Below are positions 16,212-25,036 of a stretch of 39,201 bases of DNA, piece by piece. Numbering within the stretch: the first letter of the stretch is position 1; each line of letters begins with the position of its first letter. Position numbers and translations under genes: made by a program. Origin of the DNA: Gemmatimonadota bacterium (GTDB lineage Bacteria > Gemmatimonadota > Gemmatimonadetes > Longimicrobiales > Longimicrobiaceae); assembly GCA_031260285.1 (NCBI GenBank), contig JAIRKD010000029.1, forward strand, positions 1-39,201, written 5' to 3'. Under the pieces are notes generated by a model. The model was not told the DNA's origin, did no database searches, and saw nothing but the letters and a program-made list of their open reading frames with translations.

Positions 16212-19200
16212 TCAGGATGACTCTATCACCTCACAGGAGATCGGCGAAGGGGGCAGGGGAGCCCCGGGGAAGGTGACGGTGAACATCGTCCCGACGCCCT
16301 CAAGGCTGTGGACGCTGACTGTTCCCCCGTGAAGCTCAACCAGGCCGCGCACAATTTCGAGACCAAGCCCAAGCCCGGACTTCCTCTCGGAAGAGGATTC
16401 TCCGGCCTGCCAGAAACGGTCGAAGATATGGGAAAGGCGTTGGGACGGGATACCGACACCATTGTCCCGCACCCGCAGCAGGATGTTACTCCCTGTCCGG
16501 CGCGCCTTGAGTGAAATCGTCCCACCTTCCGGCGTGAACTTGATCGAGTTGACAAGCAGATTGCAGACAACCTGCTGAAGCCGGTCAGGGTCGCCCATCA
16601 CCAGGCCGGTATCTTCCGGAACGTCCACTTCAATCCGGATCCCTTTCTCCTCCGCGGCGGGGCGGACAAGATCAACGGCTTTCTCGACAAGGGGGCCAAC
16701 CTTCACCGGAGAGATCTCCAGCCGGAGCTTGCCCGTGGCGATACGCTCGACGTCCAGGATGTCCTCGATCAGCCGAACCTGACTCCTGACGCTTCGCTCG
16801 ATGGTATCAAGAGCGCGGTCCCGAAGCTCGTGGCTGGGGCTGGAGTGAAGCAGCGAAGTCCACCCCAGAATCGAGTTGAGTGGTGTGCGGAGCTCATGAC
16901 TGACGGTGGCCAGGAATTCGTCCTTGGTTCGATTCGCATGTTCCGCGACCCGCCGCTCGGCAACAAGGGCAGTCACATCAAAAGCATGGATGAATACAGA
17001 GGAAACGATCCCCTCCTCATCGCGGAGTGGAATCCAGGCGTAATCAAACCAGGCATCGGTCCGGACGCCGGTATTCCGCCGGTCCAGCCGTGACAGAGCA
17101 TTGTGGATATGTACCGTCCGTCCGGTATCAATTACCTCGCGGAGGCGCCGGAGTGACTCGGCGTCACCCATCTCGGGAATGGCTTCACTGATCGGCAGAC
17201 CGATCACATCCGCGGTCTTCCCCCAGATCTCCAGAGCGGTCTGGTTGGCGAATTCGAGGATCAGATCCGTGCCATGAACCACCAGCGCGGCCGCCGGGGA
17301 GTCGTTGAACATCATCTCAAGGCGACGGCGTTCCGCATCCGCCGCCTTGCGCGCGGCTGCCCGGTCACGCGCCTCGGCTATCAGCCGTTCCACCCGGAGG
17401 ATCAGAGTGTTTGCGGCAAACGGCTTCGCCATGTAATCATCCGCACCCGCGCGCAGTCCTTCCGCGACCGCCATCTCCTCCGCACGGGAGGAGAGAAGGA
17501 GAATGGGGATGTACGCCAGCGTCCTGTTCGCCCGGATCTCGCGGAGCATCCGCAACCCGTCCACTCCCGGCATGGCAACATCCGCGACAATCAGATCCGG
17601 GGGTCTGCGGAGCACGGCCTCCAGTCCGCAGACGCCATCCGGGACGGTTTCAACCTCCCACTGGCGTTGCAGGAGCCGGGCGAGGTAATCACGCATATCA
17701 GCATTATCGTCCGCCACAAGAATACGGGCCCGCTCCGGTTCTGTATTCCACAGCGGAGAGCCGGGCGGCCCGCTTCCCTCTTCAACCTGGCGGTCCGGTA
17801 CTGACGGCCAGCGCAGCGCTTCTGTAAGATAGGCGCTCACATAGATATCCGTCTCCGGAACCGGATCCGCCCCTGAAGTCTCGGGCAGCTCCGGCCGGAA
17901 GCGGGGCAGGTGAACCCGGAAGGTGGTTCCCCGGCCCATGGTGCTGTGTACCTCGATGGACCCGCCCTGCAGTTTCACCAGGTCCCGGGTCAGCGCCAGC
18001 CCGATTCCCGTACCTTCCTCTGCCCTCGCTCCCTTGTTTGCACCGCGGTAGAACCGCTCAAAAATATGGGGAAGCTCAGCGGCAGGAATTCCCAGACCCG
18101 TATCCTCCACCTCCAGCACCACCTCCGGACCGACGATCCGGAGCCGCACGCGCACCGAGCCTTCCAGAGTGAATTTCAGCGCGTTGGAGAGCAGGTTGAG
18201 AACGATCTTCTCCCACATGTCGCGGTCCACCTGAACCGGAGGGATCGCCGGGTCGCACAGCACATCGAAGTGAAGGCCGGCGCTCTCAAAGGCGGATCGG
18301 AAGGTACTCGCCAGATCCGTCGTCAGCATGGAGAGGTGTGTGGGACGGAAGTTCGCCCTTATCCCTCCGGCCTCGATCCGGGAGAAGTCCAGCAGCGTAT
18401 TGACAAGCTTCAGCAACCGCAGCGAATTGCGATGCACCACCTCAAGATCTTTCCCATGCAGGGATCGCTCATGAGTGTTGAGCGCTTCCGTGATCGGACC
18501 CAGAACCAGGGTGAGTGGCGTTCGGAACTCGTGGCTGAGGTTTGAGAAGAAGAGAGTCCGGGCGCGCTCGATCTCCGCGAGTGTCTCCTCCCGCTTTCTT
18601 TCAACCTGGCAGGCGTGAGCGTTCTCGATTGCCGTTGTGATATGCTCGGCAATCAGCCCGACAAACCCTGCATACTGGGTATCAAAGGTGAGGCGCGGGC
18701 TGATACCCAGAACCAGGTACCCGAAGGGGAAGGGCTCAGAACCACGGCGGAGGCGGAGGGGGAGGATCACTGCCTGCCGGACAGCTTCCGGCCATGGTTC
18801 AACCACAATCCGTCCGTACAGGGAAAACAGATTGTTGACGGGAGCAGCTGTATGGTTCGCCAGCATCAGCGGCCAACCTGTCATCTTCGCTCCCGCCCGC
18901 AACTCCACCCGGGGGATAAGTGCGGGAGATCCTGTCGTCAGCCCGCTTGCCGCGACCAGCCGTGCCTCCGACCTCGAATCGTCAACGAGATAGAAGATGG
19001 TAAACGGGATGTCCGTGGTTTCGCGGGCCAACTCACGCGCGATGCTGATGCAGACTTCTTCCCGGGAAGTCCCCGCAACGGCTCGCGTGCTCAACTTCGC
19101 CAGCATCGCAAAACGCCTCTTCACCAGGACGTGTTCCGTAATGTCCTGCAGCCCGATCACCACACCCGCAACTTCCTGCGACTCACCCCATACCGGGGTG

Positions 19201-19562
19201 AGCGAAAGGATGAAGTGGGCTTCCGAGGTGAAAGGATGACGGTGGACCGGAAGCATCACTTCCCGGGACAGGGTGGCCTTCCCACCCCGGAATACCTCCT
19301 CCAGAAGAGGTTCGGTCACATCCCAGATCTCGGCCATTACCTCCCGGGCCGAGGCCCCCAGCGCCCAGGGATGACGTGCTCCGGCGATCGGGATGAAGGA
19401 GCTGTTATAGATCACCGTCTGCTCCGGCCCCCAGACAATGAGAACCGGGACCTCGGTATGCGCACAGAGATCTACGCTCGCGCGCAGATTTGACGGCCAT
19501 CCCTCGGGATCCCCCAGGGGGCTGCGTGACCAATCCGCTGATAAGAGCATCTCCCCGATCAC
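16212..19562 (-). CDS. Hybrid histidine kinase with two kinase cores (PAS-GAF-HK-REC-PAS-HK)
   Basis: Cytoplasmic sensor kinase, 1116 aa, no membrane segment. Domain order: PAS about 8-145 (the DWSRSPLG...WP type common in soluble hybrid kinases), GAF about 150-320, HisKA with phospho-accepting His344 (SNLSHEFRTPL), HATPase to about 555 (N-box Asn460, DTGLGIP, GTGIGLAL), response receiver 612-730 (Asp618/619, phospho-acceptor Asp661, Lys713), PAS about 745-870, second HisKA with His889 (ATVSHELRTPLNS) and second HATPase (NLLVNSIKF, DNGVGIP, GLGLGLEIV). All key residues look intact. The start is GTG 19562, with AGAGAGGGG 8 nt upstream; ATG 19550 is the alternative. The signal is unknown. Divergent from the HD-GYP gene, suggesting a shared signalling function. 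Confidence 0.92.
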   Translation of the reverse strand: MIGEMLLSADWSRSPLGDPEGWPSNLRASVDLCAHTEVPVLIVWGPEQTVIYNSSFIPIAGARHPWALGASAREVMAEIWDVTEPLLEEVFRGGKATLSREVMLPVHRHPFTSEAHFILSLTPVWGESQEVAGVVIGLQDITEHVLVKRRFAMLAKLSTRAVAGTSREEVCISIARELARETTDIPFTIFYLVDDSRSEARLVAASGLTTGSPALIPRVELRAGAKMTGWPLMLANHTAAPVNNLFSLYGRIVVEPWPEAVRQAVILPLRLRRGSEPFPFGYLVLGISPRLTFDTQYAGFVGLIAEHITTAIENAHACQVERKREETLAEIERARTLFFSNLSHEFRTPLTLVLGPITEALNTHERSLHGKDLEVVHRNSLRLLKLVNTLLDFSRIEAGGIRANFRPTHLSMLTTDLASTFRSAFESAGLHFDVLCDPAIPPVQVDRDMWEKIVLNLLSNALKFTLEGSVRVRLRIVGPEVVLEVEDTGLGIPAAELPHIFERFYRGANKGARAEEGTGIGLALTRDLVKLQGGSIEVHSTMGRGTTFRVHLPRFRPELPETSGADPVPETDIYVSAYLTEALRWPSVPDRQVEEGSGPPGSPLWNTEPERARILVADDNADMRDYLARLLQRQWEVETVPDGVCGLEAVLRRPPDLIVADVAMPGVDGLRMLREIRANRTLAYIPILLLSSRAEEMAVAEGLRAGADDYMAKPFAANTLILRVERLIAEARDRAAARKAADAERRRLEMMFNDSPAAALVVHGTDLILEFANQTALEIWGKTADVIGLPISEAIPEMGDAESLRRLREVIDTGRTVHIHNALSRLDRRNTGVRTDAWFDYAWIPLRDEEGIVSSVFIHAFDVTALVAERRVAEHANRTKDEFLATVSHELRTPLNSILGWTSLLHSSPSHELRDRALDTIERSVRSQVRLIEDILDVERIATGKLRLEISPVKVGPLVEKAVDLVRPAAEEKGIRIEVDVPEDTGLVMGDPDRLQQVVCNLLVNSIKFTPEGGTISLKARRTGSNILLRVRDNGVGIPSQRLSHIFDRFWQAGESSSERKSGLGLGLEIVRGLVELHGGTVSVHSLEGVGTMFTVTFPGAPLPPSPISCEVIESS

Positions 19563-19640
19563 CCGCCGCTCCGCCCCTCTCTGGATACCCGGTCATTCCG
19601 TCTCATTCCGATCCCGGACCGAGACTGTCGCTGGAGACAG

Positions 19641-19649
19641 ATAATACCA
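19641..19649 (-). promoter_or_regulatory. Extended -10 promoter for the hybrid kinase
   Basis: On the minus strand TGG-TATTAT (TGn extended -10), about 80 bp upstream of the GTG start. No -35 is needed for this class. Confidence 0.45.
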
Positions 19650-19856
19650 GACCCCCGACAACGCTTCTGACAGGCGGGTCCGGCTTTCCTCCACCCCGTC
19701 ATCGGGCTCTTCCGCACGCGCTCCGACCCGCCCGCACGATCCGGGCCGGCATCCCTGAATGGAAATGGAACGAACAGACCCGTAAGGCCGTTATTCCGGT
19801 ACGGAAGAACAGACAAGTCAAATGACAAAACCATCATATGGCAACCGCCAACAGGA

Positions 19857-19884
19857 GGGAGCACGATAACACGATCGTGCTCCC
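19857..19884. repeat. Perfect 11-bp inverted repeat
   Basis: GGGAGCACGAT (19857-19867), 6-nt spacer, ATCGTGCTCCC (19874-19884). No T-run follows on either strand, so terminator action is doubtful; operator or RNA hairpin are alternatives. Confidence 0.6.
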
Positions 19885-19985
19885 GTCAACGCTACCGAGG
19901 TTCCCGAGGGGGGTGGGGCCGCAGTCCGCGAAGGGAAGAACGTCAGGACGGCAATTCACGTACCTGCATACAGTTCTATTTAAGG

Positions 19986-20028
19986 ATAACATCAATGTTC
20001 CAGAGATCGCAAGTAATGATGTTATTAT
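19986..20028 (+). promoter_or_regulatory. AT-rich dyad with extended -10 box (plus strand)
   Basis: ATAACATC (19986-19993) and GATGTTAT (20018-20025) form an 8-bp dyad with a 24-bp spacer. The right arm overlaps TG-T-TATTAT (20020-20028), an extended -10 facing the HD-GYP gene, so a regulator bound to the dyad would cover this promoter. The gene start is about 350 nt downstream, implying a long leader or another promoter. Confidence 0.4.
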
Positions 20029-20059
20029 AAGTTAGGATATCGTTGTCCAGTCGATTTCC

Positions 20060-20072
20060 TGACCGCCGGTCA
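20060..20072. promoter_or_regulatory. 13-bp palindrome TGACCG-C-CGGTCA
   Basis: Perfect dyad about a single base, about 30 bp downstream of the extended -10 box; operator-like. Confidence 0.35.
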
Positions 20073-20240
20073 ACTCCGGCCCGGCAGATACCCTCGATTC
20101 TCTTCAGATTTCTCCGGCTTTCATCTCCATTCTTACTCGTTGTGGTGTTGTCCTCAACCCGGCCCGCATCAGTCCAGAGAATGAGTTTTGATCGCATCAG
20201 TCGCCGACAGATTTCTGGTCCGGGACGCGCGGGCGGAACT

Positions 20241-20275
20241 CCGCAAATCCCTGCCTTACGAGCCGGAATTTGCGG
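20241..20275. repeat. Inverted repeat CCGCAAAT / ATTTGCGG
   Basis: 8-bp arms at 20241-20248 and 20268-20275; the stem extends by two further pairs (CC with GG) after a one-base bulge. It would form a leader hairpin in the HD-GYP mRNA. No T-run. Confidence 0.5.
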
Positions 20276-20376
20276 GCTGTAACCACACTGAGCTCAAGGC
20301 TCCAGGATAATGCTGATGGTTTCGGGCCGTTGCCGTTGCCGTACTGTTTGCGGCAGAAAAGAACGAGGTCCGAACG

Positions 20377-23250
20377 TTGCACGCTGGAGCCGTGCTGAAG
20401 GATGCGCAAAGGGCGAACCACTCGTGGAGCGAAAGAACGGATCGTCAGATGTCTCAAGTACCCTCCGAATCGGATGGTCCAGATAAATCCGGTGCCTCGT
20501 CATCGGCTCCGGCCCGGTCCGCGCGGGAGCGGAAGGCTCCGGGTTCGCGGAATCGTCCTGAAAACCGGTCTCCGATGCCGGATGGAAAGCCGGTTGAGAT
20601 GTCCGGTCATCTCCAGAAGAAGGCAGGCAGATCATCAAAAAGGGCTCGTGCCCTCCCCGATGCTGCCAGCCCCCCGGCCACCGACCTCCGGAGCGCGGAG
20701 CCGGAGATGGAGAGCGAAGAGGAAAGAGACGAAGAGCGTCGGCGTTACATCTTCATCTCCACGGCGAGCGCAAGCCTCGCGGCATCGCTGGACCATGAGG
20801 AGACGCTGAGGATCATCGCTCGCCTGGCCGTTCCGGGGTTCGCCGACTGGGCCGCGATAGATCTCCTCAACGATGACCGGTCGCTCCGGCATGTCGCGGT
20901 TGAGCACCCCGACCCCGAGAAGCTGGAGCTCGTCCGGTCTCTTGAACGTGAGCATAATCCATTTCGTGAAACCAGAGAAGCGGTACGGCGGGTGATCCAG
21001 ACCGGGGAAACGGAATTCATTCCGGTGGTGAACTCCACCCGGAATATGGACCGGGCCCTGGATGATCTGACCCTTGAGCTGGTCCAGGAGGTACGGCCCC
21101 GATCGGTCCTGATTGTTCCCATTGTTTCCGGCGGTCACTCGCTTGGGGCCATCACTTTCCTTTACAGCGAGGCGTCCGGCAGAATCTACTCGGAGGGTGA
21201 CAGGCGGATGGCGGAGGACCTCGCCGCCCGGGTCGGAACGGCGCTGGAGAACGCCCGCATTGTTCAGGAGTTGAGAGACGCAAGATCCCGTCTGGAGAAG
21301 CAGGCGGAGGATCTGGAGGAAAAGAGCAGAGAGCTGGAATCCGCCCTCCGGCGCCTGAGTCTGAATATCGAGCAGTCCCCTCTCGCCGTTATTGATACGG
21401 ACACGGTGGGAACAGTGGTGAGCTGGAACCCCGGAGCGGAGAATACCTTCGGATACTCCGCCAGCGAAGCGATCGGAAAATCCATCTCCTTCATCTTTGT
21501 GGACGGGAAACAGATCGTGGAGCAGTTTCCCGACGTGGTGGACAAACGGCTGAAGGTCCGGCGCCGGATGTTCGAGAATATCCGGAAGGACGGGGAAATC
21601 ATCTCCTGCGACTGGTACGCCACTCCCACGGTGGACCGTGACGGTGAAGTCATCGGAGTTTCCGGAATTGCCGCTGATTATACCGAGCAGACCCGGCTGG
21701 AGAGAGGCGCCCACCGTCAGATGGAGCGCCTCAGCGCACTGCGGGCTGTGGACCTGGCGATCGCGGCGAGTATGGACCTCCAGGTCACACTTTCGGTGCT
21801 GCTTGATCAGGTCGTGACCCAGCTTTCAGGGGACGCTGCTGCGGTGCTCACGGTAAATGACTTCACCCAGCGTATCACCTACGCCGCGGGCCGCGGCTTC
21901 CGCACCTCCGGAATCCAGGAAACAGATCTCAATCTGGGAGAAGGAACGGTGGGCCGCGCGGCGATCGAGCGTCGGACCATCAGCATCCCGGGCTTTGAAT
22001 CCAGCAGAATATTCGCCCGTCACAAGATGGTCGAAGCGGAGGGATTTGTTTCCTATTACTGCACTCCCCTCATTTCCAAGGGGAGGGTGACGGGGGTGCT
22101 GGAAGTGTACACCCGTGAGCAGATCAGAGCCGACCGGGAGTGGATCAACTACCTCGAAACCCTCGCCGGGCAGGCGTCGATCGCGGTTGACAACGCGAAG
22201 CTTTTCGAGAACCTCCAGCGCTCCAATGTGGACCTGGAAATGGCCTACGACTCGACACTTGAGGGGTGGGCTCGCGCGCTGGACCTCCGGGACAACGTCA
22301 CTGAGGGTCACAGCCGTCGGGTTACCGAAATGGCCGAGCGGCTCGCCCGGACGGTTGGAATCCGCGACGCGGATCTGATCAACCTCCGGCGCGGGGCGCT
22401 CCTGCATGATATCGGCAAGATGGGCATTCCTGACTCCATTCTTCACAAACCCGGTCCGCTGGACGAAGAAGAGTGGAAGATCATGCGGATGCACCCGATC
22501 TATGCGCAGGAACTGCTCTACCCGATCGAGTTCCTGAGGCCCGCGCTCGACATCCCCTGTGCGCACCATGAACGCTGGGACGGTAAGGGGTATCCGGAAG
22601 GCATGCGAGGGGAGGAGATCCCCCTGGCCGCGCGGGTCTTCGCCATTGTTGACGTGTGGGACGCCCTTCGCTCCCGCCGCTCGTACAGCGCGCCCTGGCC
22701 CGAGGACAAGACCCGTGAGGAGATCCGCAGTCTGGCTGGCAGCCATCTGGATCCGGATCTCGTGGATATGTTCCTGAGCATGGACTGGGAATCCCCGGAA
22801 GAGCAGGACCAGGATATCAGGACCGCTGACGGGGCAGGAAGGAGCGGTGGTCGGGAACGCCGGAGGGGAGCCAGGGAATGGTGGAAGGGGAAGGAGGGAT
22901 ACAAGCCTCGATTCCCTGTTCCCGAACAATATTTCCGGGAAGGTCCGCTTGAAGTTGAACCATCCGGAGAGCGGTCTTCGGAAGAGTCCGGGAAAGCTTC
23001 AAAGAGCTCCGGGAACGTTTCCAGAGAGATCCGAAAGCCTTCGAAAAAGAATGGAAAGTCTGCTGGCGAATCCGGGAACACCGGGAAGGGCGCGGGGAAA
23101 TCCCGGAAGCCCTCGGGAGAAGCTCGTGGAGGGTCAGGGAATGCTGGTCCGCCACCTGAAGCTGACAAGCCTGCGGCAAGGCCGGTGACGGGAAAGGGTG
23201 GTCCGACAAAGAGCCGGCCCCGGATCCAGCGGAAGCGTTCCTCTTCCTGA
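20377..23250 (+). CDS. GAF-PAS-GAF-HD-GYP cyclic-di-GMP phosphodiesterase
   Basis: 957-aa cytoplasmic signalling protein. The N-terminal 110 residues are Ser/Pro/Lys-rich and disordered. GAF 1 about 125-295, a short coiled coil 296-325, PAS about 326-440, GAF 2 about 450-610, HD-GYP about 620-800, and a 150-residue basic Ser/Gly/Lys/Pro tail. The HD-GYP core is complete: His645, LLHDIGKMGIPD (His677, Asp678, Lys681), His706, His730-His731, the GYP motif 738-740, and FAIVDVWDAL. Such domains hydrolyse c-di-GMP. There is no receiver domain, so input comes through GAF/PAS. The start I give is TTG 20377 with GAGGT 7 nt upstream; ATG 20449 is possible. Divergent from the hybrid kinase; secD follows in a separate transcription unit. 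Confidence 0.93.
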   Translation: MHAGAVLKDAQRANHSWSERTDRQMSQVPSESDGPDKSGASSSAPARSARERKAPGSRNRPENRSPMPDGKPVEMSGHLQKKAGRSSKRARALPDAASPPATDLRSAEPEMESEEERDEERRRYIFISTASASLAASLDHEETLRIIARLAVPGFADWAAIDLLNDDRSLRHVAVEHPDPEKLELVRSLEREHNPFRETREAVRRVIQTGETEFIPVVNSTRNMDRALDDLTLELVQEVRPRSVLIVPIVSGGHSLGAITFLYSEASGRIYSEGDRRMAEDLAARVGTALENARIVQELRDARSRLEKQAEDLEEKSRELESALRRLSLNIEQSPLAVIDTDTVGTVVSWNPGAENTFGYSASEAIGKSISFIFVDGKQIVEQFPDVVDKRLKVRRRMFENIRKDGEIISCDWYATPTVDRDGEVIGVSGIAADYTEQTRLERGAHRQMERLSALRAVDLAIAASMDLQVTLSVLLDQVVTQLSGDAAAVLTVNDFTQRITYAAGRGFRTSGIQETDLNLGEGTVGRAAIERRTISIPGFESSRIFARHKMVEAEGFVSYYCTPLISKGRVTGVLEVYTREQIRADREWINYLETLAGQASIAVDNAKLFENLQRSNVDLEMAYDSTLEGWARALDLRDNVTEGHSRRVTEMAERLARTVGIRDADLINLRRGALLHDIGKMGIPDSILHKPGPLDEEEWKIMRMHPIYAQELLYPIEFLRPALDIPCAHHERWDGKGYPEGMRGEEIPLAARVFAIVDVWDALRSRRSYSAPWPEDKTREEIRSLAGSHLDPDLVDMFLSMDWESPEEQDQDIRTADGAGRSGGRERRRGAREWWKGKEGYKPRFPVPEQYFREGPLEVEPSGERSSEESGKASKSSGNVSREIRKPSKKNGKSAGESGNTGKGAGKSRKPSGEARGGSGNAGPPPEADKPAARPVTGKGGPTKSRPRIQRKRSSS

Positions 23251-23299
23251 AGGGGAAGAACGGCGGATCAGCCACGGCGGCAAAGGCGTTAGCGCCCCG

Positions 23300-23329
23300 T
23301 TGACACCTTGCCTGTTCCGCCGGTATTTT
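23300..23329 (+). promoter_or_regulatory. Promoter of secD-secF
   Basis: -35 TTGACA (perfect, 23300-23305), 18-bp spacer, -10 TATTTT (23324-23329), about 78 bp before the secD start. A small GGCG-TTAG-CGCC hairpin sits just upstream (23285-23296). Confidence 0.65.
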
Positions 23330-23406
23330 CACTGCTTCACCTCGCCCGCAAGTTCGCGAGCCGCATATCATTTCCCTCACTCTCCCGTGGTCGGGGGGTC
23401 TTGCTG

Positions 23407-25011
23407 ATGCTCAAGGACCTCAGAGCTCGCCTCCTGCTCATTCTCGGCGTCATCGTCGCTTCCCTCTGGCTCCTCGTGTCACGAGGAATCATACTGGGGC
23501 TGGACCTGCAAGGGGGAACCTACCTCGCGCTTGAGGTGGACGACCCGGCGAATGCGCTTACCGTAGCCCAGCGTTCAGACGCGATCAGCCGGGCGGAAAC
23601 GGTCATCCGGACGCGAATTGATGAACTCGGCGTTGCTGAGCCGGGGATCCAGAAGTCTGGCCAGGAGCGACTGGTTGTCGAACTGCCCGGGGCGGATCGC
23701 GAAACCCAGCAGCGGGCGAAGGACGTCATTCAGCGGAGCGCTTTCCTGCAGTTCCAGATCGTGCGCCCCGCCAGTGACCTGGATCCGGTGCTTCCGCGGA
23801 TTGATCGCGCGATTATCGCCGCCGGGCTGACGGCCGGGTCACTTCCCCAGGCCGCACCCGCCCCGGTTCTGCCTTTCGGGACAGATTCCGTAGCCGCGAG
23901 CCCGGACGGTGCTGTCACCTCTGCCGGGCCGGATCCCGCGGCTGAGGCGCCGCCGACGGACCGGCCTTTCAGCGGCCGGCTGATCCCGGGTGGAACGGGG
24001 GCGGAGGCGGTCTATATCGTCGCTGCTGAGGATATTGATTTTGTCACCGAGGCGATCACTCTTCCGGGGGTGATTTCAGCGCTGCCGCGCGGCACCGTTC
24101 TCCGCTGGGGACGGGTTCCGGCGGGTGTTGAGGTTCCGTACCGCCAGCTGTATCTGCTCGAAGCCAGCCCGCTGATCACCGGTGAGCGCCTGATTGATGC
24201 ACAGGCCCAGCGTGACACGCGGCTCGGTCAGCCGATTGTGACCTTCCAGTTCGACCGGCAGGGCGGTCGTCTCTTCGAGCGCGGCACAAGCGTAAACGTC
24301 GGGAACCTGATGGCGATTGTGCTTGATAATCAGGTTTTCAGCGCTCCGGTCATCCGGCAGCCGATCGGTGCCCAGGGGCAGATCGAGATGTCGGGAAGCG
24401 GGCTTGAAGAAGCAGGGGATCTGGCGCTGGTTCTGCGCGCCGGATCGCTGCCGGCCCCGATCCAGATTGTCGAGGAACGGGCAATCGGTCCGTCTCTCGG
24501 GCAGGACTCGATTGATCGAAGCATCGTTGCCGGTGTGATCGGCGTGATCGGCGTGATCTGGCTGATGGTCGGGTACTACCGGTTCTCCGGGATCCTGGCG
24601 ATCGCGGCCCTCGCGATTTACGTACTGGTGGAACTGGCGGGACTTTCCGCGCTGGGGGCTACGCTCACACTGCCGGGAATCGCGGGCTTCATCCTTTCCA
24701 TCGGCATGGCGGTGGACGCCAACGTACTGATCTTCGAACGGATCCGGGAGGAGATCGCGATCGGTCGTACTCCCCGGGCTGCGGTGGTTGAGGGGTTCAG
24801 CAACGCCTTATCGGCGATTATCGACGGACACGTCACTACCCTGCTTACGGCGCTGGTTCTCTTCCAGTTCGGAACCGGACCGGTTCGTGGCTTTGCTGTA
24901 ACGCTGGTGCTCGGCACCATCGCTTCGCTGTTCACGGCCGTATTTGTTACCCGTACCTTCTTCATGGTTTACCTGGACCGGCACGCGGCCGTCAAGGGAA
25001 TCAGCGTCTGA
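23407..25011 (+). CDS. secD: Protein translocase subunit SecD
   Basis: Membrane subunit of the SecDF complex that uses the proton gradient to pull exported proteins across the inner membrane. 534 aa from ATG 23407 (MLKDLRARLLLILGV); the frame is open 33 codons upstream, but those residues run across the promoter's downstream region. TM1 is near the N-terminus, followed by GLDLQGGTYLALEV, a periplasmic P1 domain (RTRIDELGVAEPGIQ), and a Pro/Ala/Asp-rich insertion around residues 150-200 that is a probable flexible linker. Five C-terminal TM segments carry the RND signature GMAVDANVLIFERIREE, where the conserved Asp contributes to proton relay. The ribosome-binding site is weak. secF starts 25 bp later. 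Confidence 0.95.
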   Translation: MLKDLRARLLLILGVIVASLWLLVSRGIILGLDLQGGTYLALEVDDPANALTVAQRSDAISRAETVIRTRIDELGVAEPGIQKSGQERLVVELPGADRETQQRAKDVIQRSAFLQFQIVRPASDLDPVLPRIDRAIIAAGLTAGSLPQAAPAPVLPFGTDSVAASPDGAVTSAGPDPAAEAPPTDRPFSGRLIPGGTGAEAVYIVAAEDIDFVTEAITLPGVISALPRGTVLRWGRVPAGVEVPYRQLYLLEASPLITGERLIDAQAQRDTRLGQPIVTFQFDRQGGRLFERGTSVNVGNLMAIVLDNQVFSAPVIRQPIGAQGQIEMSGSGLEEAGDLALVLRAGSLPAPIQIVEERAIGPSLGQDSIDRSIVAGVIGVIGVIWLMVGYYRFSGILAIAALAIYVLVELAGLSALGATLTLPGIAGFILSIGMAVDANVLIFERIREEIAIGRTPRAAVVEGFSNALSAIIDGHVTTLLTALVLFQFGTGPVRGFAVTLVLGTIASLFTAVFVTRTFFMVYLDRHAAVKGISV

Positions 25012-25036
25012 CCCTCGGGGGGATCAAGGCAGCACG

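Larger units (their letters stand above)
19563..20376. other. 814-bp structured intergenic region between divergent signalling genes
   Basis: Unusually long non-coding gap for this gene-dense window. It contains an extended -10 box for the kinase (minus strand, 19641-19649), a perfect 11-bp inverted repeat (19857-19884), an AT-rich block with an extended -10 box and a dyad (19986-20028), a 13-bp palindrome (20060-20072) and a hairpin (20241-20275). Short frames inside it, including 20043-20282, lack family features; see rejected items. Confidence 0.6.

Noticed and set aside
20043-20282. 79-codon plus-strand frame from TTG with AGGA upstream and a hydrophobic segment
   Set aside because: Composition is Arg/Ser/Pro-rich as in non-coding frames, the start is rare, and it runs through the 20060 palindrome and the 20241 hairpin.
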